Shown here one piece after another: positions 15,664 to 25,401 of a DNA stretch of 64,000 nucleotides. The position numbers were made by a program, and so were the translations under genes. The DNA is from Desulfobacteraceae bacterium (GTDB taxonomy: Bacteria; Desulfobacterota; Desulfobacteria; Desulfobacterales; Desulfosarcinaceae): positions 85,387-149,386 of the forward strand of contig JABDIN010000036.1 in the NCBI GenBank assembly GCA_013003715.1. The letters run 5' to 3'. Below the pieces are notes generated by a model. The model was not told the DNA's origin. It did no database searches and saw only the letters and a program-made list of their open reading frames with translations. Position 1 is the first letter of the stretch. Each line of letters begins with the position of its first letter.

Positions 15664-18600
15664 ATGAAGGGATTGATCGTTCATACCAGCAACCGGCTGG
15701 AAATTTTGATTGAACAATTGGCCGGCATACTGTCCGCTGTACCATCCGGCCGGATGCCGGTGGCGGTAAGGCCGGATATTGTCGTTGTCCAGAGCAAGGG
15801 AATGGAGCGGTGGATCTCACTGGAACTCGCACGGATCAACGGGATAAGTGCGAATTGCCGTTTCCCTTTTCCCAATACATTTCTGCACGAGCTGTGTGAC
15901 AACGCGGGCTTGGATGTAACGGACACTGCATTTTTCCGGACACCCACGTTGGGTTTCGCCATCATGAAAGCGCTGCCCGAATTGATAGACAGACCCGGAT
16001 TCGAGATGGTTCGCCGGTATCTCGCGGATGATCCCAATCAATTGAAATTGTACCAGTTTTCGCAAAAGACAGCCGACATCATCGATCAGTACACCGTATT
16101 TCGTCCGGATTTCATTGCGTCCTGGGAAAAAAACAGGGGCGGCTCTGATCCCCATCATCAATGGCAGGGGATGCTTTGGCGGTGGTTGACGGAAAAGAAC
16201 AGGGGACGGGACCGGGCCAGCCTGCGCGCGCAACTCCTCGCGTCCATCCGGAACAACAACGGCACCGATTACCGGTTACCCGGTCATATCTCTGTTTTCG
16301 GATTATCACACCTGCCAATGTTCCATCTTGAAGTGTTCCAGGCACTGTCCGCTCTGGTTCCCGTCCACCTTTATGTGTTGAATCCCTGCCGGGAGTACTG
16401 GGCGGATATTGTGAATCCGGCCGAAGAGAAAAAGATATCCGCTGCATACACATCGTCTGAAAACAGGGATTCGGATCTTTATTTGGAATCGGGAAATCGA
16501 TTGCTGGCCTCTTTCGGTGCCCTCGGGAGGGATTTCCAACACCTGGTAGCCGAACTGGACGGGCATGTCATCGAAAAGTTTGATGCTCCAGGGGCCGGGA
16601 CGCTGCTGTCATCGATCCAGGCCGACATCTGCACGCTGACGGACAGGGAATATGCAGCAGATAGCGCCACCGGTATCGAAAATTGCGGGAGGCAAACCAG
16701 CGGCCCGGACGGCAGTGTTCAGATCCACTCATGCCATAGTCCCATGCGGGAAGTTGAAGTTTTGTATGATCAATTGTTGAATATGTTCGAAAATGATCCG
16801 AGCCTGGAACCCGGGGAAGTTATGGTACTGGCCCCTTCCATTGAAATATACACACCTTTTATCCAGGCGGTATTCGGCACCGACACCGAGAACTCACCTG
16901 CTCTACCGTTCAGCATCGCTGACAGATCACCCGTGAATAAAAGCCCGGTGGCAAACCAGTATTTAAGATTGCTCGGTATCAAGGAATCGCGATTGGGCGC
17001 CTCTGAAATTTTAGGCCTCCTGGAATCCGAAGGGATTCGGAACCGTTTTGAATTCACCGACGCGGATGTTGATAAGATTACCCGCTGGATAAGGGAGACG
17101 AATATCCGCTGGGGGGTGGACAAGGCCCATCGGAAGAAACTAGGACTGCCCGGTTTTTCGGAAAATACCTGGGCATCGGGTCTGGAGCGGATGATGCTGG
17201 GATATGCGCTGCCAGGGGATAACCGGCGGATGTTCGCCGGTATTTTGCCATATGATAATATCGAAGGAAAAGAGGGTCTTGTACTTGGAAAATTAATGTC
17301 ATTTATGACGTCTGTTACAGATTTGAAAAAGAAGCTGGAAACACCGGCCACCCTGAATGCGTGGTGCGATCGGCTGAACCAGGCACTCGACGCTTTCTTT
17401 GGCGGGGATTTGTCCATTGAGAACGATTGCCAGTTCATACGAGCCGTGGTCTCGATCTTATCGGAAGTTGAAGAGAAAACAGACCTCCACCTTGAAATGG
17501 ATTTTCAGGTCATTCATCATTTTTTATCACACCAACTCACCATCGGGGATACCGGGTCGGTTTTTTTTTCAGGTAGAATCAATTTTTGCTCGATGCTGCC
17601 CATGCGAAGCATTCCGGCCCGGATCATCTGTGCATTGGGCATGAATCATGATGCATTCCCACGCGAATCCCATGCCCCTTCATTCGATCTGATCACCGCT
17701 TACCCCCGGCGAGGTGACCGGTCTCGCCGCAATGATGATAAATACTTGTTTTTAGAAATGTTGATCTCCGCACGAGATAAGCTGTACATCAGTTTTATCG
17801 GCCAGAACCATCAGGACAATACCAAAATACCCCCATCCGGTCCGGTCAGCGAGTTAATGGACTACATCGTACAAGGATACGCAATCAACGCCGATCGCAT
17901 GATCACTTACCATCGGCTTCAAGCGTTCTCACCGGATTATTTTAAAGAGACATCTTCGCTGTTCAGCTATTCAGCCGAAAATTGCATGGCCGGTCGAAAG
18001 CTGACGATGCCCAAAGATAGACCAGTATTTTTTCATAAACCACTGCCCGAACCATCCGTTGAAAACAAAATTCTGGATCTTCATGCACTGGCGTCGTTTT
18101 TCGGAAATCCGACTAGATTCTTATGCGAAAACCGGCTTGGATTGTATTTGCCAAATGGTGAGGCGGCCATCGAAGACAAGGAAAGGTTCAATCTGGATGG
18201 GCTGGAAAAATACATGTTGGGCGGGGAACTGGTCGATGCGGGATCCCCGGACAACCGGTTCGACAAGATCCTTACGCTCCAGCGCGCCCGGGGAACTTTA
18301 CCCATGGGAACCATGGGTGAAGTGGTATACGCAGACCTGTCCGTGGATGCCGGGTTGTTTCATGAGAAGATTAGTAAAATGGTGGGGGAGGGAACACCCG
18401 AATCTACAATGGTGGATATTTTAATCAATGAGTTTCAGATATACGGGCGTATTCAAAATGTATATCCGTCGGCACTGATAAACGTTCGTTATGGCAATAC
18501 GCGGGGAATCGATCTGGTTCGTACCTTTATCCAGCACCTGTGCCTGACAGGGGGCAGCGCCACGACTGTATCGTGCAGCTACCTGTTATGCAAGGATGCG

Positions 18601-18933
18601 GTGTGGCGGTTTGAGAATCATCCACCCGTGGAGAATATATTGATCGCATACCTGAAATTGTATTGGGAAGGGCTTCATCACCCCCTCCATTTTTTCCCGG
18701 TCGCCGGCTATGCCTATACCCGGGCGTTGCGCACGAATGGAATGACCCGGGAGGACAGTATGAAAAAAGCCTTGCAGGCATGGGCCGGCAGCGATTGGCA
18801 ACGGGGAGAATCCGATGATCTATATTACCAGAAGTGTTTTGCGGACGAAGTACCTTTAGACGAGGTTTTTGAGTCCAATGCCCTCTGTGTGTTCGAGCCC
18901 ATTTTCGACTGCTGCAGCGAAGTTCGCTTGTGA
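15664..18933 (+). CDS. recC: Exodeoxyribonuclease V gamma chain (RecC)
   Basis: About 1089 residues, close to the usual RecC length. The N-terminus (HTSNRLEILIEQLA, VVVQSKGMERWISLELA, ISANCRFPFPNTF) follows RecC closely, and further landmarks are the DQYTVFRPDFIASWE region, HLYVLNPCREYWADI, and the central MLPMRSIPARIICALGMNHDAFPR. RecC is the Chi-recognising scaffold of the RecBCD helicase-nuclease that processes double-strand breaks. I prefer ATG 15664 over 15649 because RecC proteins start just before the HSNRL motif. Oddly, recB and recD do not follow: the next gene is on the other strand and unrelated. They are either elsewhere in the genome or missing. Confidence 0.93.
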   Translation: MKGLIVHTSNRLEILIEQLAGILSAVPSGRMPVAVRPDIVVVQSKGMERWISLELARINGISANCRFPFPNTFLHELCDNAGLDVTDTAFFRTPTLGFAIMKALPELIDRPGFEMVRRYLADDPNQLKLYQFSQKTADIIDQYTVFRPDFIASWEKNRGGSDPHHQWQGMLWRWLTEKNRGRDRASLRAQLLASIRNNNGTDYRLPGHISVFGLSHLPMFHLEVFQALSALVPVHLYVLNPCREYWADIVNPAEEKKISAAYTSSENRDSDLYLESGNRLLASFGALGRDFQHLVAELDGHVIEKFDAPGAGTLLSSIQADICTLTDREYAADSATGIENCGRQTSGPDGSVQIHSCHSPMREVEVLYDQLLNMFENDPSLEPGEVMVLAPSIEIYTPFIQAVFGTDTENSPALPFSIADRSPVNKSPVANQYLRLLGIKESRLGASEILGLLESEGIRNRFEFTDADVDKITRWIRETNIRWGVDKAHRKKLGLPGFSENTWASGLERMMLGYALPGDNRRMFAGILPYDNIEGKEGLVLGKLMSFMTSVTDLKKKLETPATLNAWCDRLNQALDAFFGGDLSIENDCQFIRAVVSILSEVEEKTDLHLEMDFQVIHHFLSHQLTIGDTGSVFFSGRINFCSMLPMRSIPARIICALGMNHDAFPRESHAPSFDLITAYPRRGDRSRRNDDKYLFLEMLISARDKLYISFIGQNHQDNTKIPPSGPVSELMDYIVQGYAINADRMITYHRLQAFSPDYFKETSSLFSYSAENCMAGRKLTMPKDRPVFFHKPLPEPSVENKILDLHALASFFGNPTRFLCENRLGLYLPNGEAAIEDKERFNLDGLEKYMLGGELVDAGSPDNRFDKILTLQRARGTLPMGTMGEVVYADLSVDAGLFHEKISKMVGEGTPESTMVDILINEFQIYGRIQNVYPSALINVRYGNTRGIDLVRTFIQHLCLTGGSATTVSCSYLLCKDAVWRFENHPPVENILIAYLKLYWEGLHHPLHFFPVAGYAYTRALRTNGMTREDSMKKALQAWAGSDWQRGESDDLYYQKCFADEVPLDEVFESNALCVFEPIFDCCSEVRL

Positions 18934-18987
18934 AGCAGGCACACCGGCTAAACGCGTTTGGACATGATAAGCACCGTCTGCATATCT

Positions 18988-19788
18988 TCAGACATCGCGA
19001 AATATTTTTTTTAACAAACCCGTGCCTTTGTCGGATGCCTCTTTTGTAATCTTGTCTTCGATGTCTGTTTTACCTGAAGGTTCAATTTCAGCAAGGTGTC
19101 CGCCGTCTAAAAATCTGAACACCGGTCCGTTGGCAGATAGTGAAACCACCGAATTCGGGGAAAGGACGCTTTGGAGATTGATCGGCCGGCCATCCACAGA
19201 CACCATTTGCCGGCCGGTAAGGTCGATGACCCAATACTGATTCTCGCCATAGTAGAACTCTGCGTGCCGTTCGGTGATTACCGGATGATTCAGAACAACA
19301 TCACATTCCGGATCCGTCCCGATGACCACCGGCAATTTATTAAATGATATAAGTGGTTTATTGTTTTCAGCGGCCGGGTGTTTTGACGGCGATATCGGAT
19401 CATCTTTTTCCACACTTTCGGATGAGTGTGAGGCCGATGATCCGGAGGCCTCCGACCGGGCATCCTTGCGGGTTTTGGTCAGAAAACTGAATTTTGGTCC
19501 ATCTTTCGCTAACATGATCACGTCTCCGTCCTTCAGATCGGCCGTTGAAATCTGTCGGCCGTTCAGGAACGTGCCATTGGTACTTTTATCTTCCAAGCGA
19601 AAACGATTGTCTGTGCGGGTGATGAGCACGTGTTTCCTGGAAACCACGGTCAGTTCCGTTGGCAGCCTCAGATCACAGGTTGGATGACGTCCGATGCTGA
19701 TTTCGGAACCGGTAAACTCGTGTATCTCTCCCTTCATCGGGCCTTCTATGTGTTTCAGCTGGATAACGATCATAGGATTCTTTTTCAT
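18988..19788 (-). CDS. Protein with two FHA domains
   Basis: About 266 residues. The first forkhead-associated domain (about 5-105) has the phosphothreonine-binding set: SIGRHPTCDLRL, VVSRKHVLI and STNGTFLNG. The second (about 145-245) has VVIGTDPECDVVLN and TERHAEFYY but lacks the canonical SRxH (ITERH instead) and NGxxVN (SVDGRPIN), so it may bind weakly or serve as scaffold. The linker is Ser/Asp-rich. It diverges from the PP2C-protease-kinase genes and would be the phospho-reader of that set. No membrane segment or signal peptide is seen. Confidence 0.9.
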   Translation of the reverse strand: MKKNPMIVIQLKHIEGPMKGEIHEFTGSEISIGRHPTCDLRLPTELTVVSRKHVLITRTDNRFRLEDKSTNGTFLNGRQISTADLKDGDVIMLAKDGPKFSFLTKTRKDARSEASGSSASHSSESVEKDDPISPSKHPAAENNKPLISFNKLPVVIGTDPECDVVLNHPVITERHAEFYYGENQYWVIDLTGRQMVSVDGRPINLQSVLSPNSVVSLSANGPVFRFLDGGHLAEIEPSGKTDIEDKITKEASDKGTGLLKKIFRDV

Positions 19789-19861
19789 GGATGCCGATTC
19801 ATTTGATGTATATTATAAATAGATTTTAGATAGTTGCAATAGTGTCTGATGGATATGTGCC

Positions 19862-19890
19862 TTGACAATTTTCCGGTATCATAATACTTT
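19862..19890 (+). promoter_or_regulatory. Candidate promoter for the PP2C-kinase operon
   Basis: TTGACA at 19862-19867 is a perfect -35 box. The best-spaced -10 (TACTTT, 17 bases) is poor and the better TAATAC is only 14 bases away, so the assignment is tentative. It lies in the 197-base divergent region between the FHA gene and the phosphatase gene. Confidence 0.3.
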
Positions 19891-19985
19891 CAAAGAAATT
19901 CATCAACATTCGGAATCAAATATTTTCAAGTGTGATCAAGCGATTGTCAGGAATCTAGCAGACTAAGGATTAAATGTAAATCCAT

Positions 19986-20714
19986 ATGATAAAAATCGAA
20001 ATCGCCGGGAATACTGATATCGGTCTGGTCCGGCATAAAAATGAAGACACATTCGTAATCGATACAGAAGAACAATTCTGCCTGGTCGCCGATGGTATGG
20101 GTGGAGCCGCTGCCGGAGAACTGGCAAGCCGGTTTTTCGGTGAAGCAACCGCCGAGGTATTCACCGGCATGGTGAATCGCTCGGAAGAAATTATTGTTCA
20201 GAAGGTTCAGGCCGCTTTCAAGGAGGCCAATGAAAAAATCCTCAGACATATAGAAGAAAAACCGGAACACAAAGGCATGGGATGCACGGCTGAATTATTG
20301 GCATTGGCCGATGATGGTTTTGTCATCGGCCACATGGGAGACAGCCGCACCTATCGGGTCCGGCATCGCCGGATGAGACAATTGACCAAGGATCATTCAC
20401 TTGTACAGGAACAAGTCGACCAGGGGATTATTTCCAGGGAAGAAGCAAAAGTACATACCATGCGGAACATTATCCTCCGTGCCGTGGGGGTGAAAGAGGA
20501 TCTCGCTCTGGATATTCTTCGCGGACAGGTTGAAGACGGTGACCTTTTCCTCCTATGCTCGGACGGTTTATCGGATATGGTGGACGAAATACAATTGGAA
20601 ACCATACTTGTTGAGGATATCAGCCTTGAACGAAAGGCGAACAAGTTGATAGACGCCGCGAAGAAGGCCGGCGGCAAGGATAACATTACCGCCGTGCTGC
20701 TGAAAATTGGTTAA
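19986..20714 (+). CDS. PP2C-family protein serine/threonine phosphatase
   Basis: A 242-residue stand-alone catalytic domain. Metal-binding and catalytic motifs in order: RHKNEDTF, VADGMGGAAAGE, GCTAELLAL, HMGDSRTYR, LTKDHSLVQEQ, LLCSDGLSDMV and KDNITAVLL, the full PPM set with all the Asp residues. It reverses phosphorylation by Hanks-type kinases, and a matching kinase is encoded two genes downstream, so they probably act on the same targets. It starts the rightward operon phosphatase-protease-kinase. Confidence 0.95.
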   Translation: MIKIEIAGNTDIGLVRHKNEDTFVIDTEEQFCLVADGMGGAAAGELASRFFGEATAEVFTGMVNRSEEIIVQKVQAAFKEANEKILRHIEEKPEHKGMGCTAELLALADDGFVIGHMGDSRTYRVRHRRMRQLTKDHSLVQEQVDQGIISREEAKVHTMRNIILRAVGVKEDLALDILRGQVEDGDLFLLCSDGLSDMVDEIQLETILVEDISLERKANKLIDAAKKAGGKDNITAVLLKIG

Positions 20715-20739
20715 GACAATCCGGTGAGAGCAGGCACAG

Positions 20740-21687
20740 ATGCAGGTGTCAGGACGGTTTCAGTCATATATGATTACGTGTTGCCTGTTGCTGCTCGGGT
20801 TAACGTTCACGGTCCGGGCCACGGGTGAAGAACGGGTTTTTCCGCTGACCGTTGCCGAGGCTGAAGATACGGTAAGCCTGTGGCTGAGCCGGAAAGGATA
20901 CGACCTTTACCGGCGGAACATCGACCAGGGCGGTATACAGCTCATCGCGGATACCGGAGAATCCAACTGGCAGATAAGCATCTGGCCCAATTCGCCGTTG
21001 GCCACAAAAATAATTGCGGTTTTTACCGAAAACAGCATGGTAATCGCCGGACGGAACGATGAATTGTGGGATGTGCTGGACAGGCAATCCAATACGCCCG
21101 CACTTACCAAAACCCAGCCTTCGGACACATCATTCCCATCGTTTATGCTTGCCAAAAACAAGGCCGTTGTCTGTATTCATTCCGGTGGTGAAGCCGGCGC
21201 CCTGCAATTGTCAGGTTTTATCATAGATCCCGCAGGGATCATCGTGTCTACTGCACATGGCCTCGATTACTTACAGACCGTTCAGGTGATCCTTCACGGG
21301 GGCAGGATACTGACCGGCCGGGTGATCAAGATCAATCCGGGACTGGATCTCACACTCGTGGATGTCTCGACCGGATTGGATGCATTCATATCGCTCGACA
21401 AGGGCCGCAACTTATTGGAAATGGGCGAGCGCCTGTTTACCGTTGGATGTCCGAACGATTTATCCGGAATCATCTTTTCGGGTATCCTCGACAGCCCACC
21501 CAGAAAGGTGGGTTCACGTCCTTTGTGGCAAGTGAATATGCCGATTCATCAGGGCAGCAGCGGGAGTCCGGTATTCGATCTCCAGGGAAATCTCACGGCC
21601 ATTGTGAAGGGCAGATATCGCGGTACGGATTACATCGGGTTTCTGATTCCTTTTGAAACCTTGATTGAATTTATCAGTGAACCATAA
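20740..21687 (+). CDS. Exported trypsin-like serine protease
   Basis: About 315 residues with a signal peptide (YMITCCLLLLGLTFTVRATG). The first 120 residues after it form a small domain I do not recognise; the C-terminal 180 residues are a chymotrypsin-fold protease with the triad His in VSTAHGLD, Asp in GLDLTLVDV and Ser in HQGSSGSPVFD, as in HtrA/DegP. There is no PDZ domain, which sets it apart from DegP. It lies between the phosphatase and kinase genes, and its last codons overlap the region just before the kinase start. Secreted or periplasmic action is likely. The link between an extracytoplasmic protease and a cytoplasmic kinase is suggested by context only. Confidence 0.85.
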   Translation: MQVSGRFQSYMITCCLLLLGLTFTVRATGEERVFPLTVAEAEDTVSLWLSRKGYDLYRRNIDQGGIQLIADTGESNWQISIWPNSPLATKIIAVFTENSMVIAGRNDELWDVLDRQSNTPALTKTQPSDTSFPSFMLAKNKAVVCIHSGGEAGALQLSGFIIDPAGIIVSTAHGLDYLQTVQVILHGGRILTGRVIKINPGLDLTLVDVSTGLDAFISLDKGRNLLEMGERLFTVGCPNDLSGIIFSGILDSPPRKVGSRPLWQVNMPIHQGSSGSPVFDLQGNLTAIVKGRYRGTDYIGFLIPFETLIEFISEP

Positions 21688-21697
21688 GGCGCGGGAC

Positions 21698-22957
21698 ATG
21701 AAATACGGCAGATATGAGATACGTGATGAGTTGGGTAAAGGGAATATGGGAGTGGTCTACCGGGCCCATGACCCGCAGATTGACCGCATCGTCGCACTGA
21801 AAGTTCTCAGATCCGACCGGGTGACCAGTGATGATTTTGTTGCACGATTTCTCAAAGAAGCAAAAGCCATCGGACGGCTGTCACATGGGAATATCGTCAC
21901 GGTGTATGATGTGGGGAAAGATCACGGTACCGTCTACATTGCCATGGAATATTTGAGGGGGAAACCCTTCGATCAGGTGATGAAAATTGAAAAGCTATCA
22001 ATAGAAAAAATTATTGATATCGGCGTTCAGATCGCCGAGACACTTGCGTACGCACATGACAACGGCATTGTTCACCGTGATATCAAACCGTCAAACATCC
22101 TTCTGACCGATGACGGTGTTGTCAAGTTAACGGATTTTGGAATAGCTCATATTGAAGACCCCACCAGTACACTTCAGACGCTGGCCGGCGAGATTCTGGG
22201 GACGCCGGTTTACATGTCACCGGAACAGGTCAATGGTCAGCCGGTGGACGGTCGTTCCGATCTGTTCTCGCTGGGTATAATTCTTTATGAATTGTGCACG
22301 GAGAGACGACCATTCACCGGGGGAAACATTGCGTCTATTTTTAAAGCCATCACTCAAGATACACCGGAAAGTCCCGTTGATCTTGATCCTGGCTTTCCCC
22401 GGACGATTTCCGGCCTGATTATGCAAATGGTGGAGAAGGTTCCGGGGAAACGAATTCAATCCGGTGAAACGGTAGCTGCCAAACTTCGCGATTACCTGAA
22501 AAATGAAGAACGGGGAAGGGATAGACGAAAACCGGGAAAAAAAACAGGTCTCATACCCATGATTGCAGGGGTAATCGTCCTGGTTCTCGCGGCCGCCTGG
22601 GGTTATCAATTTCTGCCGACATCTCCACAACCGCCCGTCATCACGGATTATACGGCTCCCGTTGATGCGAATTATCCGGGAATTAAAACGTTCAATTTAC
22701 CGGAAGGTACGGAAGTGGTGAACCCGGGTCCATCCCCACAAGAGATTTCCGAGCTTTCGATCACAAGCCGGCCTGATGGCGCGCAGATATTTCTGGACAA
22801 TGCGTTCAAGGGCAAAACACCGATGGATTTCAAGCTGCCCTATGGTAAATATGAAGTGCGGTTGACGCTTCCGAATCATTATGAGTGGGAAGCGCAGATA
22901 CAGCTCGATGAACCTGGCAATACGCCACTTTTTATCCGCCTGATATCAATGGATTGA
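21698..22957 (+). CDS. Membrane Ser/Thr protein kinase with C-terminal PEGA domain
   Basis: A Hanks-type kinase of about 419 residues. Kinase domain about 1-265: Gly-loop GKGNMGVVY, Lys in ALKVLR, catalytic HRDIKPSN, DFG in TDFGIAH, and GTPVYMSPEQ before the activation-segment end. A basic stretch precedes one transmembrane helix (PMIAGVIVLVLAAAWGY, about 290-307). The outside part ends in a PEGA domain (ITSRPDGAQIFLDNAFKGK), which often binds cell-wall or surface components. The start is ATG 21698; the frame runs further upstream to a TTG inside the protease gene, but the kinase fold begins right after this ATG. Together with PP2C and FHA genes it forms a phospho-signalling module. Confidence 0.94.
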   Translation: MKYGRYEIRDELGKGNMGVVYRAHDPQIDRIVALKVLRSDRVTSDDFVARFLKEAKAIGRLSHGNIVTVYDVGKDHGTVYIAMEYLRGKPFDQVMKIEKLSIEKIIDIGVQIAETLAYAHDNGIVHRDIKPSNILLTDDGVVKLTDFGIAHIEDPTSTLQTLAGEILGTPVYMSPEQVNGQPVDGRSDLFSLGIILYELCTERRPFTGGNIASIFKAITQDTPESPVDLDPGFPRTISGLIMQMVEKVPGKRIQSGETVAAKLRDYLKNEERGRDRRKPGKKTGLIPMIAGVIVLVLAAAWGYQFLPTSPQPPVITDYTAPVDANYPGIKTFNLPEGTEVVNPGPSPQEISELSITSRPDGAQIFLDNAFKGKTPMDFKLPYGKYEVRLTLPNHYEWEAQIQLDEPGNTPLFIRLISMD

Positions 22958-23002
22958 AACCTTAGCCTTTATTTTTGCGCGAACCCTTAGAGGAGGATTT
23001 CA

Positions 23003-24979
23003 ATGAAACCTGTTGTGAGAATGATAAACTTCATCTTGACCTTATCCGTGATCATGGGATTTGGTTTCTGTGAGACATCGTCCGCCTTTTCGGCCGGCGA
23101 TACCGTGCCGAATTTTTCATTGAAGGATATAAACGAGAAAGTTTATGACTTGTCCTCGCTCAAAAATCAGCCGATGGTGATCATCTATTTTTTCGATGTG
23201 GACTCGCGATCCAGCCAGGAAGGTTTGCTCACCATTGACGATCTGGCCAAACAATACAAGGATGTTGATCTCCTGGTGTGGGGAATCACAACATCGAGCA
23301 AGGAAAAGGTGCTGAAATTCAATACCCTCACAAATCCGACTTTCCCGATCCTTATGGATACCACCGGCGTAAGCCAAAAATACAAGGCCCAGACTATTCT
23401 TCCCACCATTTGCATCACCGGCCCGGAACTGAAGGTCCTTGATTTCTTTCAGGGTGGTGGTAAGACCACGGAAATAATGCTTGTGAAACTAGCGGAAAGG
23501 ACTTTACAGCAGAAAAAGGTCGAGATTGCAAAGGCAATCTCCGGAAAAGTGGTGACAAAAAATCCTGGAAATGTCGAGGCCAAAAGTGTTCATGGCTATG
23601 CATCCCTCAAAGCGGGCGATGTGGAAGAAGCTGAGAAAACGTTTTACGAATTGTCCCGGGAAAAGGGGGATGGGGCTGTCTTGGGTAAAGAAGGACTCAG
23701 TACCGTATATGCCCAAAAAGGTCAGACTGAGAAATCGCTGGCCATGGCCGAAGAGGTTGAAATGTCCGGTCCCGGCAGGGCATATGTGCATGTGGTGAAG
23801 GGGGATTTGCTCTACAGTCAAAACAAGAAAACGGCGGCAGAGGTTGAATACAAGAAAGCCATCGCCAAAAAACAGTCCGCGCCCTATCAAAAAGCAGTGG
23901 CATACAATCAGCTCGGGCGACTGTATGCCAATCGGGGAAACTTTAAAAAATCCAGAGAGTTATATGCCCAGGCGGTGAGCATAGACCCCTATTATATTGA
24001 AGCGACTGCGAATCGTGGGTTGACATACGAAAAAGAAGGAGACTGGGCCAAGGCCCTCGAGAATTATCGGCAGGCGTTGGCCATTGATAAAAGCGATCCG
24101 TTCGCAGCGACCTTGGCCAAAAATGCGAAAGAAAGGCTGCTGCTCGAACAGGACGAGGAAAAACGCAGCCGGATTGACAAGCTGGTTGATGAACTCGTCC
24201 TAAGATACAGAGATCAGACGTTTTCTGTGGACAGCACAATTGAGGATGACTGGACTTCACAACCCATGATTCTGACTTTCACATATTTCAGTGAGACCGG
24301 CGGATTGACGGAGCGAGACGGTTTTTCCACCGTATTGACGTCTCAGCTGGCCGACCAGTTAAATGCCTCCGGCCGTGTCCAGGTCGTTGACCTGATCCTC
24401 ATCGAGCGTCTGCTCGAGCGACTGAATCTGAAAACCTCAGACCTTGCGGAGCAGGAAACCGCCCTAAAGCTCGGCAAGGTGTTGTCCGCCAGGATAATCG
24501 GCACCGGCGCCATCTTCCATGTTCATGGCAGCTCGTTGATCACCATGCGGCTCGTGGATACGGAAACCACCGACATCACCAAAGTGATCAATGGTGAATT
24601 CGGCGGCGGCCCTTCGATCCGGAAGGATATGCACCAGTTGAATCGTGAAATTCTAACCACGGTTATCCAACACTACCCACTTCAGGCATTCGTTGTTGAT
24701 ATCATCGGCAATCAAGTGCTTTTAAACTTAGGTGCTGATCAGGGGGTTGTGCTGGGAACCCGGTTCGATGTCATCGAAGATAAACCGGCTATTGAATACC
24801 GGGGCAAAAAAATGAAACCGGAGTCAGCCGTTGTGGCCCAGGTTGAAGTGGTGAAACTTGAAAAAGATTTTGCTTACGGACATTTAAAAAACACCCGCCG
24901 GCCCATTGTCCGGGATGACAAACTCAGGGAAAATATAGACGACATCGTTTTCCAGGGGCAGGGAACGAAGGTCTGGTGA
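23003..24979 (+). CDS. Exported thioredoxin-fold, TPR and CsgG-like fusion protein
   Basis: About 658 residues with a signal peptide ending near SSAFSA. Residues about 30-170 are a peroxiredoxin/TlpA-like thioredoxin fold (AGDTVPNFSLKDINEK), but the redox CxxC is absent: the expected site reads FDVDSRSS. TPR-like helices follow (about 180-390, for example AVAYNQLGRLYANRGNFKKS). The C-terminal half (about 405-560) resembles the CsgG/TolB-N type of secretion-associated domain (LADQLNASGRVQVVDLILIERLLE). GAGGAGG lies 6 bases before the ATG, a very strong ribosome site suggesting high expression. It follows the kinase by 45 bases on the same strand. A scaffold or envelope assembly role is plausible; no enzymatic function is supported. 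Confidence 0.75.
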   Translation: MKPVVRMINFILTLSVIMGFGFCETSSAFSAGDTVPNFSLKDINEKVYDLSSLKNQPMVIIYFFDVDSRSSQEGLLTIDDLAKQYKDVDLLVWGITTSSKEKVLKFNTLTNPTFPILMDTTGVSQKYKAQTILPTICITGPELKVLDFFQGGGKTTEIMLVKLAERTLQQKKVEIAKAISGKVVTKNPGNVEAKSVHGYASLKAGDVEEAEKTFYELSREKGDGAVLGKEGLSTVYAQKGQTEKSLAMAEEVEMSGPGRAYVHVVKGDLLYSQNKKTAAEVEYKKAIAKKQSAPYQKAVAYNQLGRLYANRGNFKKSRELYAQAVSIDPYYIEATANRGLTYEKEGDWAKALENYRQALAIDKSDPFAATLAKNAKERLLLEQDEEKRSRIDKLVDELVLRYRDQTFSVDSTIEDDWTSQPMILTFTYFSETGGLTERDGFSTVLTSQLADQLNASGRVQVVDLILIERLLERLNLKTSDLAEQETALKLGKVLSARIIGTGAIFHVHGSSLITMRLVDTETTDITKVINGEFGGGPSIRKDMHQLNREILTTVIQHYPLQAFVVDIIGNQVLLNLGADQGVVLGTRFDVIEDKPAIEYRGKKMKPESAVVAQVEVVKLEKDFAYGHLKNTRRPIVRDDKLRENIDDIVFQGQGTKVW

Positions 24980-25210
24980 TGGATTGTGTTTGTGACCGGG
25001 TCATTACTCATTTGTAATGATCCGTTGTAGGTGAACGGCTATTGACTTGAGAAGAAAACCGGCGACCGTACTCGGGATTTTCAGATCCAAAAAATGCATC
25101 AAAAATCCGGGACTGATATAATTTTATTTTTAGGATTAAGTGTGATATAGTACGATTTTTAATGTAATTCCACTACAAGACCATGTTGCCGGTAACAAGT
25201 CGGGGGGATA

Positions 25211-25234
25211 AAAAAAGGAGGTGCTAAGCCTCCT
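25211..25234 (-). terminator. Rho-independent terminator of tRNA-Arg
   Basis: On the minus strand AGGAGG and CCTCCT pair around a 7-base loop and are followed by a run of T. It sits 18 bases past the 3' end of the tRNA gene. Confidence 0.8.
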
Positions 25235-25251
25235 CATTCGTTTAAGAACGA

Positions 25252-25328
<77 letters not shown>

Positions 25329-25374
25329 ATGAAAAACAAGGGTGCTGATATCATATCAATTTAATGATGTCCAA

Positions 25375-25401
25375 TAAAAAAGCACCGGTGGATGCACCGG
25401 T
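25375..25401 (-). terminator. Hairpin plus T-run between rpoH start and tRNA-Arg
   Basis: ACCGGTG and CACCGGT (25384-25390 and 25395-25401) form a 7-base stem with a 4-base loop. Read leftward it is followed by GCTTTTTT, as an intrinsic terminator would be, although no leftward gene precedes it. Read rightward it would be a hairpin in the rpoH leader ending about 24 bases before the start codon. It may block antisense transcripts from reaching the tRNA gene, or affect rpoH leader folding. Confidence 0.5.
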
